A DNA stretch of 30,811 bases, taken from positions 1 to 30,811 of the forward strand of contig JAVBNC010000086.1 in assembly GCA_031551765.1 (NCBI GenBank), read 5' to 3'. Below the pieces are notes generated by a model. The model was not told where the DNA came from, made no database searches, and saw nothing but the letters and a program-made list of their open reading frames with translations. Below are positions 1 through 7,656 of this stretch, one piece after another. A program made the position numbers and the translations under genes. Each line of letters starts with the position of its first letter. Position 1 is the stretch's first letter. The stretch is from JAVBNC01 sp031551765 (lineage in GTDB: Bacteria; Desulfobacterota; Desulfovibrionia; Desulfovibrionales; Desulfovibrionaceae).

Positions 1-70
1 GAAACCTGTCTTGAAAGATCGGTTTCTCCCTTCCCCCGGTCCCCCCTCCCTCTTCCAAAGAACTTTAACG
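1..70 (+). repeat. 3'-end hairpin element, copy 1 (cut by window edge)
   Basis: An imperfect hairpin (GAAACC..TCTT-GA-AAGA..GGTTTC) is followed by a C-rich run and the tail CTTCCAAAGAACTTT. The same arrangement occurs on the minus strand at 12150-12232, directly after a stop codon. By analogy this copy probably marks the 3' end of a plus-strand gene lying left of the window. Its left arm may be truncated by the window start. Confidence 0.6.
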
Positions 71-149
71 GGGGGGATGGGATCTCGCTGCAGGGCATCG
101 GGTATCTGTCGGTATTCCCTGACACATGCGTTCCGGAGGGCGGGGATTT

Positions 150-1736
150 ATGCGGACACTGCTCATCAACCTGACCCGCTTCGGGGACCTTTTGCAATGC
201 CAGGCGGCTGTCAGCGGGCTGGCGGCCAAAGGCGCGTCCCCGGCCCTGGTCTGCCTGGACAACTTCGCGGGCGCGGCTTCGCTTTTGTGCGGGCTTTCCG
301 GCGTGTATCCTTTGTCCGGGGCCGGTCTGCTGGCCCTTCTGGAGCAGGGCTGGCCAGGGGCGCTCACTTCCCTGGATGCCTGGAAGCGCGGGCTGCGCTG
401 TTCCTTTTCCTTTGACCGGGTCTGCAACCTCACCCCCATGGTCAGCGCGCGTCTGCTGGGCCGCTATCTGGCGGAAGAGGGGGAATTGGCTGGTTTCGGT
501 CTGGACCGCCTGGGGTTCGGCGACACCACGGACCCCTGGGCCTCCTTTCTGCAGGGGGCCAGCCGCGTGCGCGGGGTCAGCCCCTTCAATGTCGTGGATT
601 TGTTCCGCAAAGTAGTAAAAGTGGGTGACCTGCCCGCCGACGCGCGCCTGCGCGCCCCGGAGCCGGAAGCCCTTGATGTGCAGCGGGCCTTGCTGCTGAA
701 ACGCGCTCCCGACGGGTGCAAGGGCTTTGTGGCCTTGCAACTGGGCGCCAGCGAGGAACGCCGCCGTTGGCGCGCGCAGAGTTTCGCCGCCGTGGGGGAC
801 GCGCTCTGGCAGCGGGAAAAGCTCTGTCCCGTGCTGGTGGGCAGCGGGGGGGAACGGCCGTTGGGCGAGGAATACCGGCGCCATGCCGCTTCCCCCTGCG
901 TGGACCGGATGGGGGAGACCTCGCTCCCGGAACTGGCGGCTCTGCTTGCCGCCAGCCGCCTGCTTATTACCAACGATACCGGCACCATGCACCTGGCGGC
1001 CGGTTTGGGCACGCCGGTGCTGGCGTTGTTTTTCGCCACGGCCCAGCCTTGGGACACGGGGCCGTACCAGGAAGGCAGCTGTTCCCTGGAACCGGACCTG
1101 CCCTGCCACCCCTGCGCCTTCGGCACGGACTGTCCGGACAACCACCGCTGCTTGCGCGTGGTGCGGCCGGAAAGCGTGCTGGACCTGGCCCTGGCTTTTT
1201 TGCGCACCGGGGCCTGGGAAGGGGCGGCAGATATTGCCGGGGCCAGGGTCTGGAAAAGCCGCTTCGACAGCCGGGGGTTCATGGATCTGGTTTCCCTGTC
1301 CGGCCATGAGGGGACGGAACGCACGGTGTGGCTGCGGGAACAGCGCCGCGTGTACAGCCAGTTTCTTGACAGGGATCGCTCAAAACCCTTTGCGCCGCAA
1401 AGGCGGGAAACGCCGCTGCCCCTGCCGCCGGAAGCCGCCGCCGTTCTGGACCGGGAACTGGGCCAGGCCGCGCTGCTTCTGGACGCTCTTACCCAGCAGG
1501 GCCGTCTGCTGCGGCAAAACCCGCTGCCCCAGGTGCGGCAGCGTTTTTTCAGCACCTGGCAGCGCATGGCGGGGCTTTTGCATGCATCCCCTCGTCTGGC
1601 CGCCCTCAGCCTGCTCTGGCGGGAGGAAACCCAGGGCAGCGACGACCTGGACGTCATGCTTATCCTGGCGGAACACTATCTGGCTCTTTTCACCGCGTTC
1701 CGCGAAGGGCTGCCCGCGCCCCTTCCCGCTTCCTGA
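150..1736 (+). CDS. Glycosyltransferase family 9 (heptosyltransferase-like) protein
   Basis: 528 aa. The N-terminus (MRTLLINLTRFGDLLQ) and the nucleotide-sugar-binding segment around NDTGTMHLAAGLGTPVLALF (roughly residues 278-297) are typical of GT9 enzymes, the ADP-heptose:LPS heptosyltransferase fold. A cysteine cluster follows (CHPCAFGTDC, then another Cys), as in a Desulfovibrio-type subgroup. About 170 residues after the GT9 core resemble nothing I recognise. ATG 150 is chosen over the in-frame start at 126 because MRTLLINL matches family N-termini and a G-rich Shine-Dalgarno (GGAGGGCGGGGA) precedes it. The next two genes on this strand look flagellar, so the acceptor could be flagellin or another surface structure rather than LPS core; that is inference. 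Confidence 0.85.
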   Translation: MRTLLINLTRFGDLLQCQAAVSGLAAKGASPALVCLDNFAGAASLLCGLSGVYPLSGAGLLALLEQGWPGALTSLDAWKRGLRCSFSFDRVCNLTPMVSARLLGRYLAEEGELAGFGLDRLGFGDTTDPWASFLQGASRVRGVSPFNVVDLFRKVVKVGDLPADARLRAPEPEALDVQRALLLKRAPDGCKGFVALQLGASEERRRWRAQSFAAVGDALWQREKLCPVLVGSGGERPLGEEYRRHAASPCVDRMGETSLPELAALLAASRLLITNDTGTMHLAAGLGTPVLALFFATAQPWDTGPYQEGSCSLEPDLPCHPCAFGTDCPDNHRCLRVVRPESVLDLALAFLRTGAWEGAADIAGARVWKSRFDSRGFMDLVSLSGHEGTERTVWLREQRRVYSQFLDRDRSKPFAPQRRETPLPLPPEAAAVLDRELGQAALLLDALTQQGRLLRQNPLPQVRQRFFSTWQRMAGLLHASPRLAALSLLWREETQGSDDLDVMLILAEHYLALFTAFREGLPAPLPAS

Positions 1737-1840
1737 CCGGCTCCGGGCGGCCGTCAAAAAAGCCGTAAAACCCGCTTCGGGGGTTGCACTCTCTTTATTT
1801 AAAATATTTTTTCATTTATATTTCGGACAATTATAAAAGT

Positions 1841-1856
1841 TGGCCCGCAATTTGCA
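1841..1856 (+). promoter_or_regulatory. Sigma-54 (RpoN) promoter
   Basis: TGGCCCG-N4-TTGCA matches the sigma-54 consensus TGGCACG-N4-TTGC(A/T) at every invariant base, with correct -24/-12 spacing. It lies 54 nt upstream of the ATG at 1910 and follows an AT-rich stretch. The rest of the space back to 1737 shows no gene. An enhancer-binding activator of the FlrC/FleQ type would be needed for activity. Confidence 0.85.
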
Positions 1857-1909
1857 TTTTATCCGGCACGAACTGTAAAACTTTCCCACAGGGAGGCAGG
1901 AGGAATATC

Positions 1910-2512
1910 ATGATAGTTATCGACGGTCGCCAAAGCGCGCTGGAAATGGGCAGTTTCGCCAACTTGGAAGAGATTCTGGTCAAGGTCATGGAAGAGGAAA
2001 CCCTTGCGGACCGCATTGTTACCGACGTGCTGGTCAACGACGAGGCTTTCAGCGAATTGTACCCCCACCAGGCGGAGGACATCAGCACGGAAGAGATCCA
2101 GCGCGTGGAACTGCGCACGGCTTCCATGGACGAGATGGCCGGCGACATCACGCAGGAACTGTACAAGGTCATCGGCATCATGAGCACCGGCGGCAAGCGC
2201 GTGGCCGGGCTGTTCCGCCAGGGCGACATTGCCGAAGCCCTGGAAGTGCTGCAGGACCTTCTGGAAGTGACCCGCCATTTCCTGGGCACGGTCGGCGTGC
2301 TGCGCGACCACTTCCGCCAGGAAGACGAAAGCCAGATCAAGGCCGTTTCCCTGACTCTGGACAACCTGCTGGAAGAAATGAGCGACGTTATGGCCAACCA
2401 GGACTGGATTCTGCTGGCCGACCTTATGGAATACGAGTTCCTGCCCGCCTGCGGCGAATGGACCGCCGTGCTGGACAGCCTGGGCCAGGATATCGCCGCC
2501 GCCGCGGCGTAG
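1910..2512 (+). CDS. Unknown 200-aa protein expressed from a sigma-54 promoter
   Basis: 200 aa, acidic, largely helical, with no signal peptide or membrane segment and an Ala-rich C-terminus. I do not recognise a named domain. ATG 1910 is chosen over the upstream in-frame start at 1784 because AGGAGG lies 6 nt before it and the sigma-54 promoter at 1841 would place the 1784 start outside the transcript. The sequence between 1886 and 1903 holds several GGA triplets, which could also suit CsrA, but that is speculation. Flanking genes are a glycosyltransferase upstream and a FlgN-like coiled-coil protein downstream. Together with sigma-54 control this suggests a role in flagellar assembly or its regulation. 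The function remains unassigned. Confidence 0.85.
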   Translation: MIVIDGRQSALEMGSFANLEEILVKVMEEETLADRIVTDVLVNDEAFSELYPHQAEDISTEEIQRVELRTASMDEMAGDITQELYKVIGIMSTGGKRVAGLFRQGDIAEALEVLQDLLEVTRHFLGTVGVLRDHFRQEDESQIKAVSLTLDNLLEEMSDVMANQDWILLADLMEYEFLPACGEWTAVLDSLGQDIAAAAA

Positions 2513-2516
2513 GTTT

Positions 2517-2856
2517 GAAAAGCGCCTTTTGTCCCCTGGGCTCCTTCAAAGGCCGGGTTTGGTCCAGGGCTGTGCCATAAGGGTACTATCCCTGGCTCAA
2601 AATCGGCCTTTTTCTTGCCGGGGAACAAACCCGTCTTTTTAGAGCAGTTTCGCTTTGAAATGCTTGCTTAACGGCGAGCAAAGCTCGCCTACAAGCATTT
2701 CGCGGCAAGGATTTGAGGACAAATCCTTGCAGAGCATTACAACTTTTAAAAGTTGAAATGCTCTAGAGCATGTTGCCTTTGAGGTTTTATCTTATGACAA
2801 AAGGCTCTGGCCCTGCGAAACGCAGTGCAGCGCGAAATTGCTCTAGAAACAGCCCC
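2517..2856. repeat. Composite palindromic element, copy A (order X-Y-Z)
   Basis: About 340 nt between two genes, without coding signals. Module X (2517-2639) is related along its length to 27741-27866. Module Y (2640-2764) holds three hairpins: GGCGAGC-aaa-GCTCGCC at 2673-2689 nested in GAAATGCTTG/CAAGCATTTC; AAGGATTT/AAATCCTT; and AGAGCATT..AATGCTCT at 2731-2764 enclosing AACTTTTAAAAGTT. Module Z (2762-2847) is bounded by TCTAGAGCA/TGCTCTAGA and is absent from copy B. Both copies end in ACAGCCCC. No protein gene or terminator with a clear T-tract is seen here. Confidence 0.8.
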
Positions 2857-2885
2857 TGGTTTGCTGATGAAAAGGGAAGAATCCC

Positions 2886-3233
2886 ATGCATGAGAGCATA
2901 CGGCTTTTGAACGCCGCCCTGGATCTGGCCCGGCAGGAAGCGGACGCCCTGGCCGCCGAGGACGAGGAACTGCTTGAAAGTCTTTGCGCGGAGCGTGAAG
3001 ACCTGATGGCCAAAGCCTGGGAACGGCGCGACGGCTGCAATGCCAAGGAACTGGAGGCAAAACTGCGCGAAGTGCAGGCCTTTCAGCAGCGTCTGACGCA
3101 AAAGGCGCTGGACCAGGCGGAAACGCTGCGCGAGGCGCTTAAGGACAGCCGTAAGCAGGGCAAGGGCCTGTCCGGCTATCATAAAGCTTCCTCCGATCCT
3201 GTGGGAGCGGTGTATTTGCGGCGCAGAAGCTGA
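2886..3233 (+). CDS. FlgN/FliT-like flagellar chaperone (putative)
   Basis: 115 aa, almost entirely charged helix with long heptad-like stretches (residues about 1-85) and a basic tail, as in FlgN/FliT-type export chaperones that hold hook-associated proteins before secretion. An AAGGGA Shine-Dalgarno lies 8 nt before ATG 2886. The assignment rests on size, helical character and context (sigma-54 gene and glycosyltransferase upstream), not on a diagnostic motif; other small coiled-coil proteins would look similar. A strong bidirectional terminator follows at 3248-3285. It may be cotranscribed with the gene at 1910, though a 373-nt repeat-filled gap separates them. Confidence 0.65.
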   Translation: MHESIRLLNAALDLARQEADALAAEDEELLESLCAEREDLMAKAWERRDGCNAKELEAKLREVQAFQQRLTQKALDQAETLREALKDSRKQGKGLSGYHKASSDPVGAVYLRRRS

Positions 3234-3247
3234 GCGCGAACATAGTG

Positions 3248-3285
3248 AACGCAAAAAAGCCGGATTGTCCCGGCTTTTTTGCGTT
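3248..3285. terminator. Bidirectional intrinsic terminator
   Basis: A perfect 16-bp inverted repeat, AACGCAAAAAAGCCGG and CCGGCTTTTTTGCGTT, has a 6-nt loop and A/T runs on both sides. It serves the convergent genes ending at 3233 (+) and 3305 (-). Confidence 0.9.
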
Positions 3286-3304
3286 TTGCGCGGCAGAAGG
3301 CGTC

Positions 3305-5464
3305 TCAGCCGTGTCCCGGGGAGCGCTCTTTCAGAATGTAGGCGAGGAAATCCTCTTCGCTCAGGGGTTTGCTGAAGTAGTAGCCCTGCAGTTCCGTGCA
3401 GCCGGCCTCACGCAGGAATATCATCTGGGCTTCGGTTTCCACGCCTTCCGCCACAATGCCCAGCCCCAGGCTTTTGGCCATGGAAATGATGGAGGAAACC
3501 AGCACCGCGTCGCTCACGTCGGTGCAAACATCCTGCACAAAGCTTTTGTCTATCTTCAGCGTGTCGATGGGGAAATTTTTGAGATAGAACAGCGAGGAAT
3601 GCCCGGTGCCGAAGTCGTCAATGGCCACGCGCAGCCCCATGAGCTTGATCTGGTGCAGCACGTCCAGGGTCAGGTCGATATCGCGCATCATGGCGCTTTC
3701 CGTCACTTCCAGCTCCAACTGGTTCACGCTGACCCCGGTTTCCCGCAGCGTCTGGGCGATAAGCTGCGGCAGGGCCGCCTGGATCTGCCGCGCGGAGATG
3801 TTGAGGGAGAGCACCAGGTCGTTCAGGCCGCGGGCGGAAAGACGCCGCAGCGCGCTGCAGGATTCCCGCAGCACCCATTCCCCCAGGTCCAGGATAAGGC
3901 CGGTATCCTCGGCCACGGGAATGAATTCGGAAGGCAGCACCAGACCCGAGGAGCTGCTCCAGCGGATCAGGGCTTCCATGCCCACGGTTTTGCCGCTGGG
4001 GATTTTGATCTTGGGCTGGTACATAAGCACAAAATCATTTTTTTTCAGGGCGGTACGGAGCATTTTGTCCAGCTCCATCCGCCTGGTGATGGCGGAGATC
4101 ATGGAAGCGGCAAAACGCCCGCTTTTGGTGCCCTGCTCCTTGGTCCGGTACATGGCCAGGTCCGCGTTGCGTATCAGCGTGGCCGCGTCAATGCCGTCTT
4201 CCGGGTAAAGGCAGTAACCCACGGTGGGCTGCAAATAGGTTTCATGCCCGTCCACCACAAAGGGCCGCTCGAACACTGTGCGCACGCGGGCGGCGGTGGC
4301 GGCGGCCGCCTCGTCGTCCGCGACGCCGAGCGCCACCAGCAGAAATTCGTCCCCGCCGGGCCTGCCCACAAAACCTTGCTCCACAAGCCCGCTGAGCCGT
4401 CGTCCGGCCGCGCCCAGCAATGCGTCGCCCACGGTGTGCCCCAAACTGTCGTTGACGACCTTGAAATCGTCCAGGTCCACGTGGAAAATAGCAAAGCGCG
4501 TGGCGGGGCCGCCGCCGTGGATCAGGACTTCAATGCGTCTGTGCACCCCCAGGCGGTTCAAAAGCCCGGTCAACTCGTCGTGCATGGCCTGGTGAAGGAT
4601 TTTTTTCTCTTTGCTCTTGAGCTCGGTAATATCGTGAAAAGTGCCCACCACCCCGGCGATACGGCCGTTGCGGTCCGTAAAGCGGCCTTTGTATACTTCC
4701 ACATGGCGCTCTGACTGGGCGGAGGGAACGAGCACCTCGCAGCACTTGCAGCTGCCGCGTTCCGGCAGCATCTGCTCCGCTTGGGCCAGCAGCGTGGCTA
4801 CTTCTTCCGGGAAAAGGTCAAAGGGGGTTTTTCCGGCAAGCTGCTCGCCTTCCGGCAGGGAAACGATTTTGTTGAAAAGCTGGTTGCCGCCTATATACAC
4901 CCCATCGAGATCCTTATAGAAAACGGGACTGGGGATGCTTTCCAGCAGGGCCTGGAGAAAACGGTTTTTTTCCAGCAACAGATCCTGGTATTCGCGCAGG
5001 CTCACATTGGAGCGGCGCAGGTCTTTGGTGCGCTGCTGCACTTCTTTTTCCAGGCGTTCCTGGTAGCGCTCGCGTTCCTGTAAAAATTCCGCCCGTTCCA
5101 GGCATTTGGTGATGGCGTGTTCCAGCACGCGCATGTCGGCTATGGGTTTGGTGACGTAATCCCAGGCGCCCTGGCGCAGGGCGGTGACGGCGTCTTCCAG
5201 CACGCCCACCCCGGAAATGACAATGGCGGGGGTTTGCGGGGAATTTTCCTGTAAGTGCCTCAGAAACTGGTGCCCGTCCATAATGGGCATCCACAAATCC
5301 ACCAGAGCGAGGTCAGGGCGCATCTCTTCCAGAATGCGCGCGCCTTCCTGGCCGTCTTTCGCTCCCATGACAAAAAATCCGCTGTCTTCCAGGTATGCGG
5401 CAATGTTGCCGCGAATACCGGGATCGTCGTCGATGATCAGAATTCGTGCGGATGCTTTTACCAT
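3305..5464 (-). CDS. Response regulator with PAS, GGDEF and EAL domains (cyclic-di-GMP turnover)
   Basis: 719 aa. Domains in order: receiver (residues 4-120, acidic pocket IDDD at 11-14, phospho-acceptor Asp56 in LALVDLWMP, Lys106); a coiled linker (about 122-165); PAS (about 170-285); GGDEF (about 290-450) with intact GGDEF at 370-374 and LDDFKVVND; EAL (about 465-710) with EAL at 497-499, LELEVTES, AIDDFGTG, LKIDKSF and AEGVET. Both catalytic domains look competent. The position of the inhibitory RxxD site, five residues before GGDEF, reads VEQG, so product inhibition at the I-site is unlikely. No membrane segment is seen. ATG 5464 is preferred to an upstream in-frame start because GGAG lies 8 nt before it. 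No partner histidine kinase gene is in the window. Confidence 0.93.
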   Translation of the reverse strand: MVKASARILIIDDDPGIRGNIAAYLEDSGFFVMGAKDGQEGARILEEMRPDLALVDLWMPIMDGHQFLRHLQENSPQTPAIVISGVGVLEDAVTALRQGAWDYVTKPIADMRVLEHAITKCLERAEFLQERERYQERLEKEVQQRTKDLRRSNVSLREYQDLLLEKNRFLQALLESIPSPVFYKDLDGVYIGGNQLFNKIVSLPEGEQLAGKTPFDLFPEEVATLLAQAEQMLPERGSCKCCEVLVPSAQSERHVEVYKGRFTDRNGRIAGVVGTFHDITELKSKEKKILHQAMHDELTGLLNRLGVHRRIEVLIHGGGPATRFAIFHVDLDDFKVVNDSLGHTVGDALLGAAGRRLSGLVEQGFVGRPGGDEFLLVALGVADDEAAAATAARVRTVFERPFVVDGHETYLQPTVGYCLYPEDGIDAATLIRNADLAMYRTKEQGTKSGRFAASMISAITRRMELDKMLRTALKKNDFVLMYQPKIKIPSGKTVGMEALIRWSSSSGLVLPSEFIPVAEDTGLILDLGEWVLRESCSALRRLSARGLNDLVLSLNISARQIQAALPQLIAQTLRETGVSVNQLELEVTESAMMRDIDLTLDVLHQIKLMGLRVAIDDFGTGHSSLFYLKNFPIDTLKIDKSFVQDVCTDVSDAVLVSSIISMAKSLGLGIVAEGVETEAQMIFLREAGCTELQGYYFSKPLSEEDFLAYILKERSPGHG

Positions 5465-5633
5465 GCAGGGCTCCAAACCGTGCTGATGGTGCAAAACAAA
5501 ACTACAACCGCGGCCACGGCCTCCCCTCCATGGCTAGGAGAAACGTATACGCTATTTTTTCAAATAGTTCCATCATAAACTGGGTACATTGAAAGGCAAA
5601 AGCAGAGGGCCGGCGTGGATGAAAGTGGGGCAT

Positions 5634-6446
5634 TCAGCGCGTTCCGGAACGTTTTTTCCCTGTGGGACGGGATTTTTTGACTGGGGCCGGGGATGGCTCG
5701 GGAACCGTGCCGGGAATAAAGGCGGAAGGCAGCGTATCGCCGCGCAGGGGGCCCAGGATGACTTTGGCCCGCGCGTAATAGGCGGGAAGGTCTTCCAGCA
5801 GGGTTTCCGCCTCAAAGAAAACAGGCCAGGGGCCGACGCAGGTCACGTAGCTGTCCGGGCCATCATCCGGTGAACGAAAGACTTTTGTGGCCAGGTTGAG
5901 ATACAGGGCAGCGTCGCGGGCCCGGCGTTCCGCCTCATCTTTGACGCAGGCGGTGAAAAGCTGGATATAGAAGCGCTGCCTGTTGTCCAGCACCGCGCCG
6001 TCCGGCGTGCTGACCACCTCGCACCACACCGGCACAATGCCGCGGGAAACGAAATCCAGCTCTTTGGCGGCCTGCAGGGAAACATCCACCACCCGGCCCC
6101 GGCCAAAGGGGCCCCGGTCGCAAATGGCCACCAGCACGTGCTTGTTGTTGCGGAAGTTGTGCACGCGCAGCACGGTACCGAAAGGCAGGGCGCGGTGCGC
6201 GGCGGCGTAGTCCAGCCTGTCGAACACCCTGCCGCTGGCCGTGACCCTGCCGTGGGCGCTGCGGCCGTACCAGGAAGCGGTGCCGGAAAAGGGCGCGGGG
6301 ATTGCCGCGCCTTCGGCGGCGGCGCAGAGAACGGGAAGGGATGGCAGCGCGAAAAGAAGGGCCAGGAAAAAACCGGCCGCGCGGCTGCAAAGCCACCGGC
6401 GCTGCGTGCCCGTCGGAGGCGGCGGGTTGGCGCGAAGGAACTGCAT
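5634..6446 (-). CDS. rlpA: RlpA-like septal ring lytic transglycosylase with C-terminal SPOR domain
   Basis: 270 aa. An N-terminal hydrophobic signal (residues 22-43) ends LPVLCAAA; the lipobox is poor because Leu precedes Cys41, so it may be a Sec-exported protein rather than a lipoprotein. A double-psi beta-barrel domain follows (about 54-140) with GTASWYG, AAHRALPFGT and CDRGPFGRGRVVDVS, including His84 and Asp110 expected for RlpA activity on denuded glycan strands. A SPOR-like repeat (about 168-250; FYIQLFTA, then VTCVGPWP) would target septal peptidoglycan. The C-terminus is Pro/Lys-rich. It lies 69 nt after rnhB on the same strand and may be cotranscribed with it. Confidence 0.88.
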   Translation of the reverse strand: MQFLRANPPPPTGTQRRWLCSRAAGFFLALLFALPSLPVLCAAAEGAAIPAPFSGTASWYGRSAHGRVTASGRVFDRLDYAAAHRALPFGTVLRVHNFRNNKHVLVAICDRGPFGRGRVVDVSLQAAKELDFVSRGIVPVWCEVVSTPDGAVLDNRQRFYIQLFTACVKDEAERRARDAALYLNLATKVFRSPDDGPDSYVTCVGPWPVFFEAETLLEDLPAYYARAKVILGPLRGDTLPSAFIPGTVPEPSPAPVKKSRPTGKKRSGTR

Positions 6447-6515
6447 GTTGCAAATTCACTTATCCGGCCGAAGCTGTCAAGCCCGGAAAAGTCGCGGAAA
6501 AGTGCCGGGAACGCG

Positions 6516-7193
6516 TCAAAGCAGCGTCAGCTGCTTCGTTTCCGGACGCACGCCGCGAAAGCTTTGGCGGTGAAGGCGGCTGGCCCCCTTTAGCGCCAGG
6601 GCGGCCAGGTGGGCCTTGGTGCCGTATCCCTTGTGCCCGGCAAAACCGTAGCCGGGGCAGCGCCTGTCCAGGGCGGCCATGAGCCGGTCGCGGAATTCTT
6701 TGGCCAGAATGGAAGCGGCGGAAATGGCGGGCAGCAGCGCATCGCCGTCAATGACGGCCTCCTGCCGGGGCAGGGGGGCGCTGTGCACGGCGTGCCACTG
6801 TTCAATTCTGATGGGGTGGTTGCCGTCAACGAGCAGGCAGCAGGAAGCGAGCGGGCAGGGCAGGCGCAGGGTGGCGACGGCCCGGCTCATGGCCCGGAAG
6901 GTGGCGTTGAGAATGTTGATGCGGTCGATCTCCCACGGCCAGGAGAGGCCCAGGGACCAGGCCAGGGCGTGGCGGCGTATGGCTTGCTCCAGCACGGCGC
7001 GCTGCTTGGGGCTGCACTTTTTGGAGTCTGTCAGGCCCGGGAGCAGCAGCGGGATATCCAGGTCCGGCGGCAGCAGCACGGCCCCGGCCACCACGGGACC
7101 GGCAAGGCAGCCCCGGCCCGCTTCGTCCACGCCGATGCGGAATTCAAGGGCGGATTCTTCCGTCGTAAGTGGGGGAGGGGAAGCTGGAGCCAT
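6516..7193 (-). CDS. rnhB: Ribonuclease HII
   Basis: 225 aa. It removes RNA from RNA-DNA hybrids and misincorporated ribonucleotides. GVDEAGRGCLAGPVVAGAV (residues 21-39) carries the Asp-Glu pair; LLVDGN (Asp123) and SILAKEFRDR complete the acidic metal-binding set. The first 20 residues before the catalytic motif are variable. No other usable start exists between ATG 7193 and Asp23, so the start is firm. The start lies only 9 nt past the T-tract of the rplS terminator (7203-7237) and has only a weak GGA as Shine-Dalgarno, so expression must use read-through or a near-leaderless transcript. Confidence 0.95.
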   Translation of the reverse strand: MAPASPPPLTTEESALEFRIGVDEAGRGCLAGPVVAGAVLLPPDLDIPLLLPGLTDSKKCSPKQRAVLEQAIRRHALAWSLGLSWPWEIDRINILNATFRAMSRAVATLRLPCPLASCCLLVDGNHPIRIEQWHAVHSAPLPRQEAVIDGDALLPAISAASILAKEFRDRLMAALDRRCPGYGFAGHKGYGTKAHLAALALKGASRLHRQSFRGVRPETKQLTLL

Positions 7194-7202
7194 GGGTGGT
7201 CC

Positions 7203-7237
7203 AAAAATAAAAAAGAGGGCCGGTCGTGCCGGCCCTC
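7203..7237 (-). terminator. Intrinsic terminator after rplS
   Basis: On the minus strand, GAGGGCCGG-cacga-CCGGCCCTC is followed directly by TTTTTTATTTTT. The 9-bp GC-rich stem plus T-tract is a textbook terminator. It sits between rplS (stop at 7246) and rnhB (ATG at 7193). Confidence 0.93.
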
Positions 7238-7245
7238 CGCGAGTC

Positions 7246-7593
7246 TTACCAGTTCTTTTGGGGCTTGATGCGCGCGGCCTTGCCCTTGAGGTTGCGCAGG
7301 AAGTAGAGGCGGGAACGGCGCACGCGGCCGATCGTCACCATTTCAATGCGCTCGATAAAGGGCGAGTGCAGGGGGAAGATACGTTCCACTCCCACGCCGT
7401 CGGAAACCTTACGCACCGTGAAGGTGGCGTTGGAAGCGCCGCGGTGGATGCGGATGACGTTGCCCTGGAAAATCTGGACGCGTTCCTTTTCCCCTTCCAC
7501 GATGCGGAAGTGTACTTTGACGTTGTCGCCGGACTTGAAGTGCGGCAGGTCCACGCGCAGATGGTCGGTTTCAATTTGCTTGATGATATTCAT
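7246..7593 (-). CDS. rplS: 50S ribosomal protein L19
   Basis: 115 aa, the usual length. The family signature is clear: FKSGDNVKVHFRIVEGEKER, GVERIFPLHSPFIERIE and the C-terminal RRSRLYFLRNLKGKAARI. L19 sits at the 30S-50S interface. ATG 7593 gives the standard MNIIKQIE start; a GGGAG Shine-Dalgarno lies about 7 nt upstream. It is the last gene of the ffh-rpsP-khpA-rimM-trmD-rplS operon, 63 nt after trmD. Confidence 0.98.
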   Translation of the reverse strand: MNIIKQIETDHLRVDLPHFKSGDNVKVHFRIVEGEKERVQIFQGNVIRIHRGASNATFTVRKVSDGVGVERIFPLHSPFIERIEMVTIGRVRRSRLYFLRNLKGKAARIKPQKNW

Positions 7594-7656
7594 GTCCTGG
7601 CTCCCTTGCCGGAGGTGCCCAGCACCATCCGCGCGCAATATTCGTAAGAGGTGGCT

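Noticed and set aside
2807..2830. Possible second sigma-54 promoter (TGGCCCT...CGC) before the FlgN-like gene
   Set aside because: The GG to GC spacing is one base too long and the -12 element is poor; it also lies within a repeat module.
2517..2856. CRISPR-like repeat array
   Set aside because: The palindromes differ from one another and no regularly spaced direct repeats are present here or elsewhere in the window.
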